From Candidatus Fimenecus excrementigallinarum (GTDB lineage: Bacteria; Bacillota; Clostridia; Oscillospirales; Acutalibacteraceae), in the NCBI GenBank assembly GCA_018714805.1, contig DVMW01000024.1:62001-126000 (forward strand): DNA of 64,000 nucleotides, given 5' to 3'. A program made the position numbers and the translations under genes. Each line of letters opens with the position of its first letter. Position 1 is the first letter of the stretch. The notes under the pieces were generated by a model. It was not told where the DNA came from and searched no databases. It was given only the letters and a program-made list of their open reading frames with translations. This document shows, piece by piece, positions 60,229 to 64,000 of this stretch.

Positions 60229-62478
60229 CTACCTTTCTACGCTTAAAACGCCGTCCACCTTTTCAATGCGGGAAATGACGTTTTTCAAGTGCTCCACGTT
60301 GCTGACCGTCACGGTCATGTAAATGGTGCTGCGCCCGTCGCGGGACTCGCGCGAGGAAATTTCGTTGATGTTCACGCGCATGGCCGCAAGCTGCATGGAT
60401 ACGTCCGCCATCAGGCCGATGCGCGACAGGGCCGTAATCTGTAAGGACGCCTTGAATTCCTTCTTGACGTCGTGGTTCCAGGTAACCTGCACCCACCGCT
60501 CGGGCTCGTCGCAGGCGGCAAGGTCGCGCGGGACGTTCGGGCAGTCGCGCTTGTGCACCGAAATACCGTGCCCGCGGGTGATAAAGCCGATGATGTCGTC
60601 GCCGGGCAGGGGGTTGCAGCAGCGGGAAAATTTGATAAGCACATTGTCCACGCCCTCTACCGTTACGCCGTCGCGGCTGCCGCGGCGGGGCTCCTGCGGC
60701 GCGAGCGTCTGCACCGCCGTTTCCTGCGGGCGGTAGTTTTTGTTGTACTCCTCTTTGATATAGGGCATCAGCCGCTGGACGGAAACGCCGCCGTAGCCAA
60801 TCGCCGCGTAAAAATCATCCAGGTCGTCAAAGCGCTGCCGCGTCGCCAGGTTGCGGATAAAGCGGTCGCTGTCCTCGTCGGAAAGCCGGATGAAGTTGCG
60901 CCGGAACTCGCGCTCGAGCTCGGCCTTTCCTTCCGCGATGTTTTCGTCGCGCTTTTCGTTTTTGAACCAGGAGCGAATCTTGTTGCGCGCGGAGCTGGTC
61001 TTGACGATGCTCAGCCAGTCGCGCGAAGGGCCCTTGCCGGGCTGCGACGAGGTGAGAACTTCGACGATTTCACCGGTTTTGACCTGGTAATCAATGGGCA
61101 CAATGCGCCCGTCCACCTTTGCGCCGACCATCTTGTTGCCGACGGCGGTGTGGATGGCGTAAGCGAAGTCAATGGCCGTCGCGCCGGCCGGCAGCGTGAT
61201 AACGTCGCCGCGCGGCGTAAAGACGAATACGTCTTCGGGCACCAAATCGCTTTTGATGGCGCGCACAATCTCCTGGACGTCGCCGGTCTCCTTCTGCCCC
61301 TCGAGCATCTGCCGAATCCACGCGAGCCGCTGGTCCAGGCTTGTTTTGCTGCCGGACATCCCCAGCTTATACTTCCAGTGCGCCGCGATACCGTATTCCG
61401 CCGTGCGGTGCATTTCCCAGGTGCGAATCTGCACCTCGAACGGCACGCCGTCCTTGCCGAGCACCGTCGTGTGCAGGGACTGGTACATATTGGGCTTCGG
61501 GTTCGCGATATAGTCCTTAAAGCGGCCGGGCATGGGGCGGAACATATCGTGAATCACGCCCAGGCAGTTGTAGCAGTCAATGACCGTGTCGACGATGATG
61601 CGTATGGCGAAGATGTCGTAAATCTGGTCAAAGTTTTTGTTTTGCATATACATCTTGCGGTATATGCCGTGTACGCTTTTGACGCGCCCGTCAATGGTCG
61701 GGTCGTGTACGACCGTGGCAATGCGCGCGCGCACCTTTTCCTTGGTCTCCTCCAAAAAGCCGAGCCGCTCGCGGCGCAGCGCGTCGAGGGATTTTTCAAT
61801 CTCCTCATAGGCGATGGGGTCCAAAAAGCGGATGGCCAGGTCCTCGAGCTCCTCTTTCGCGGGGCGGATACCGAGCCGGTGCGCAATCGGCGCATAAATT
61901 TCGAGCGTTTCCAGCGCGATGTCCCGGCGCTTTTGCGGCGCCATGAAATCGAGCGTGCGCATATTGTGCAGCCGGTCGGCCAGCTTGATGATGATGACGC
62001 GGATGTCCTTGTACATGGCAAGGAGCATCTTGCGGATGTTTTCCGCCTGGAACTCCTCCTTGGTCGCCAGCGGCACCTTGCCGAGCTTGGTCACGCCGTC
62101 CACGAGCTCGGCGACCTCCGCGCCGAATTCGGTTTTCAGCTGCTCAAGCGTCGTGTCCGTGTCCTCCACCGTGTCGTGCAGCAGCGCCGCTGCGATGGAA
62201 GGGGCGTCCATGCCGAAGTCGACCAGAATGTTCGCAACGGCAAGCGGATGGATGATATACGGCTGCCCGGAATAGCGCAGCTGCGCGCTGTGCATCTGCG
62301 CGGCCAGGCGGTAGGCGCGGTCGATTAGGTCGATTTCCGTTTCGGTGCACGACGTCTCCGACTGCAAACGCGCGCGAAGCCTGTCATACAGCGCCTGCGG
62401 GGTCGGCTCGGCGGCGGCCGGCGCTTTTTCCCCGGCCGGCTGCGGGCCTTGCGGCTTCTGTGCCTGTTTCTGTTCCAT
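60229..62478 (-). CDS. relA: Bifunctional (p)ppGpp synthetase/hydrolase (Rel/SpoT type)
   Basis: A 749-aa RSH protein. In order: a Pro/Ala/Gln-rich lead (1-30), HD hydrolase (LLHDTVEDTD, His101/Asp102), synthetase (RIIVDTVIDCYNCLGVIHD and NPKPNMYQSLHTTV), TGS domain (VFTPRGDVITLPAGATAIDFAYA), helical and zinc-finger-type region, and C-terminal ACT domain. Both active sites look intact. The ATG at 62478 follows AAGGAGGCGG; the longer frame is rejected. Confidence 0.96.
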   Translation of the reverse strand: MEQKQAQKPQGPQPAGEKAPAAAEPTPQALYDRLRARLQSETSCTETEIDLIDRAYRLAAQMHSAQLRYSGQPYIIHPLAVANILVDFGMDAPSIAAALLHDTVEDTDTTLEQLKTEFGAEVAELVDGVTKLGKVPLATKEEFQAENIRKMLLAMYKDIRVIIIKLADRLHNMRTLDFMAPQKRRDIALETLEIYAPIAHRLGIRPAKEELEDLAIRFLDPIAYEEIEKSLDALRRERLGFLEETKEKVRARIATVVHDPTIDGRVKSVHGIYRKMYMQNKNFDQIYDIFAIRIIVDTVIDCYNCLGVIHDMFRPMPGRFKDYIANPKPNMYQSLHTTVLGKDGVPFEVQIRTWEMHRTAEYGIAAHWKYKLGMSGSKTSLDQRLAWIRQMLEGQKETGDVQEIVRAIKSDLVPEDVFVFTPRGDVITLPAGATAIDFAYAIHTAVGNKMVGAKVDGRIVPIDYQVKTGEIVEVLTSSQPGKGPSRDWLSIVKTSSARNKIRSWFKNEKRDENIAEGKAELEREFRRNFIRLSDEDSDRFIRNLATRQRFDDLDDFYAAIGYGGVSVQRLMPYIKEEYNKNYRPQETAVQTLAPQEPRRGSRDGVTVEGVDNVLIKFSRCCNPLPGDDIIGFITRGHGISVHKRDCPNVPRDLAACDEPERWVQVTWNHDVKKEFKASLQITALSRIGLMADVSMQLAAMRVNINEISSRESRDGRSTIYMTVTVSNVEHLKNVISRIEKVDGVLSVER

Positions 62479-62498
62479 CGTCTCCGCCTCCTTCATGC

Positions 62499-64000
62499 CT
62501 ATGCGAGCGCCGCCAAAATCTTGGAATCGGCCAAATCCGCCTTTTTCTGCGGAATGCACGCATAGCTTTCCCCCTGCTTTTCAAACAGCCCCAGCTCGCA
62601 CAGCACGTCAAAGGCGACGCGCACGCGCGCGGCGTACCGCTCGGGGCAGCGGCTGCGCTTGCAAAAGACCTCCGTGTCGAACGCCCAGACCCCCTGGATG
62701 CGCACGAATTGGTAGACCTCCAGCAAAAATTCCCGCGACGGGCGCAAAAAGGCACGTTCCTGCGCGTTCAAATCGTCGCCGAACCGGTAGCGCTCGTAAA
62801 GCCGCAGGCTTTTGAGGTAGTTTTCCTCATCCGGGCGGGAAAACCGCATATCCCGCACGCGCACCGCCGCGAGCGTTTCCCCGCGGAACACGTTGCGCTC
62901 AATTTGGACGGCCAGGTCCACCTCGTCGCCCGGCCGGTAGGGGAACTGCGCGGTTGTCATGGAAAACAGCATGGCCTGCAGCTGGGTCGGCCCCTTTTCA
63001 AAGGTCAGGCGCAGGTGCTTGCCCTCCCCGACGGACTGCGCCTCCAGAAGCTTCATCCCGTAAAGCCCGAACAGCGGCGCCGCATTCCCCGTGCCGCAGG
63101 GCTCGAGCGCCTCGAGCGCATCGATAAGCGGCAGCCCGATATACGCCGGATTGAGCTTGCAGTCGAGCTGCAGCGCCGGGAACGGCAGGCCATTTTCTTT
63201 TGTATAGGCGTCCAGCGCCGCGCGCAGCGCCGGGATGTTCTGCTTTTCAACCGTGAGCCCCGCCGCGAGCGCGTGCCCGCCGAACTGCGTCAGCGTGTGC
63301 CGGGCGGCAAGCAGCGCGTCGTAAATGGAAAAGCCCTCGATGCTGCGCGAGGACCCGTGCCCCGTGTCTTTGTCGAGCGAAATCACGACGGCGGGCTTGC
63401 CGTAGCGGCCCGCGAGCCGGGAGGCGACGATGCCCACGACGCCCGGGTGCCAGCCCTCGCCCGCCGCGACCACCACGCCCGCATAGCGAACGGCGGGGTC
63501 CGCTTCCACCTGCGCAATCGCTTCGGCGGTAACGGCGGCCTCCACGGCCTTGCGCTCGCGGTTGTATTGGTCCAGCTGCATGGCAAGCGCTTCGGCGGTT
63601 TTGTCGTCGTCGCACAGCAGCAGCTGCAGCGCGGGCTGCGGCGACGCCATGCGCCCGGCGGCGTTAATCCGCGGCGCGAGGATATAGGCGACGTCTGCGG
63701 CGGACAGCGTGTGCCCGTCGCGCCCGGCGACGTTGAGCAGGGCGCTGAGCCCCTTTGCCGGGCTGCGGTTCAGCTTTTGCAGCCCCGCGCACACAAGCGC
63801 GCGGTTCTCCCCGCGCAGGGGTACGGCGTCCGCCAGCGTCCCGACGGCGATAAGGTCGGCGTAGCGCTCCAGCACGCTTTGGGCGTCGCCCTCCAGCGCG
63901 GCGGCAAGCTTAAAGGCGACGCCGACGCCCGCGTTGTCCTTGAATTCCGAAGGGCAGTCCGCCCGGTGCGGGTCCACCACCGCCTTGGCCGGGGGCAGGA
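62499..64000 (-). CDS. recJ: Single-stranded-DNA exonuclease RecJ (C-terminal ~500 residues; N-terminus outside window)
   Basis: The frame is open through the right window edge and lacks its N-terminal DHH motifs. Visible are VVDPHRADCPSEFKDNAGVGVAFK, APRINAAGRMASPQ, the DHHA1 motif GGHALAAGLTV and a C-terminal OB-type domain. RecJ degrades single-stranded DNA 5' to 3' in recombination and repair. It is 20 nt upstream of rsh; the apt gene often found between them is absent. Confidence 0.94.
   Translation of the reverse strand, partial: LPPAKAVVDPHRADCPSEFKDNAGVGVAFKLAAALEGDAQSVLERYADLIAVGTLADAVPLRGENRALVCAGLQKLNRSPAKGLSALLNVAGRDGHTLSAADVAYILAPRINAAGRMASPQPALQLLLCDDDKTAEALAMQLDQYNRERKAVEAAVTAEAIAQVEADPAVRYAGVVVAAGEGWHPGVVGIVASRLAGRYGKPAVVISLDKDTGHGSSRSIEGFSIYDALLAARHTLTQFGGHALAAGLTVEKQNIPALRAALDAYTKENGLPFPALQLDCKLNPAYIGLPLIDALEALEPCGTGNAAPLFGLYGMKLLEAQSVGEGKHLRLTFEKGPTQLQAMLFSMTTAQFPYRPGDEVDLAVQIERNVFRGETLAAVRVRDMRFSRPDEENYLKSLRLYERYRFGDDLNAQERAFLRPSREFLLEVYQFVRIQGVWAFDTEVFCKRSRCPERYAARVRVAFDVLCELGLFEKQGESYACIPQKKADLADSKILAALA

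Noticed and set aside
60472..62328. A 618-aa plus-strand frame across relA
   Set aside because: Shadow of relA, whose domains are all clear on the minus strand.
1..64000. CRISPR arrays, rRNA genes, intact insertion sequences, prophage or known defence cassettes
   Set aside because: No regularly spaced direct repeats, rRNA signatures, transposase genes or phage structural genes were found on reading both strands.

Overview
The window is GC-rich (visibly about 60% or more), densely coded chromosomal DNA of a Gram-positive anaerobe of the class Clostridia, most likely Oscillospiraceae/Ruminococcaceae or a close relative. The signs are a V/A-type ATP synthase operon, a SCIFF peptide with its radical SAM maturase, the sporulation genes sigG and ymxH, the spoVB-mazG-hup-rqcP cluster, an oxygen-independent HemZ, and many 4-nt ATGA/GTGA overlaps between genes. 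Fucose, GH29, GH13 and GH127 genes suggest a gut or other glycan-rich habitat. No CRISPR array, rRNA operon, intact insertion sequence or prophage was seen.

Layout. 1-4141: end of the V-ATPase operon (E, A, B, D). 4193-8749: YifB/ComM ATPase, phosphoglucomutase, an unannotated 34-aa membrane peptide, a small sigma factor with a dyad over its -10 box, and a zinc-ribbon protein. 8820-10721: the SCIFF locus. 10781-17111: AraC regulator plus decarboxylase, divergent from a fucose operon (isomerase, kinase, aldolase). 17179-20922: AzlCD, a GtrA-like protein, TcdA, and an aldo/keto reductase with a ferredoxin-type tail. 20934-31435: GH127, tRNA-Met and tRNA-Glu, CapA/Ppa/PncB, nitroreductase with a polytopic membrane protein, lipid kinase, GlyRS, and tRNA-Gln. 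31476-31880 is a non-coding run of inverted repeats. 31891-34794: GH13 and GH29 hydrolases.

35081-39600 is a probable acquired segment. It holds a TetR regulator with its own palindromic operator and a heterodimeric ABC exporter, followed by about 300 bases of non-coding or relic DNA. 39711-46308: uracil permease, then a Bce-type two-component system with its ABC transporter, whose promoter carries two perfect dyads. 46325-47713: an AAA/DUF4143 ATPase behind an 18-bp tandem repeat. 47792-51264: dinB, sigG, ymxH, prmA. 51277-64000 is almost all on the minus strand: DUF2804, YhaM, rqcP, hup, mazG, spoVB-like, then the overlapping train udk-like, hemZ, MBL hydrolase, dtd, rsh, and recJ, which runs off the window.

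The most interesting items are these. The SCIFF precursor has Gly where a Thr acceptor is expected, plus a seventh Cys, and a small 3-TM protein sits downstream of its maturase. The 34-aa peptide has Prli42-like architecture. Several regulatory dyads are well defined. A hairpin sits almost at the predicted glyS transcription start. The inverted-repeat run after tRNA-Gln begins with an inverted copy of part of that tRNA. All functional calls are made by reading translated sequence, without database searches.
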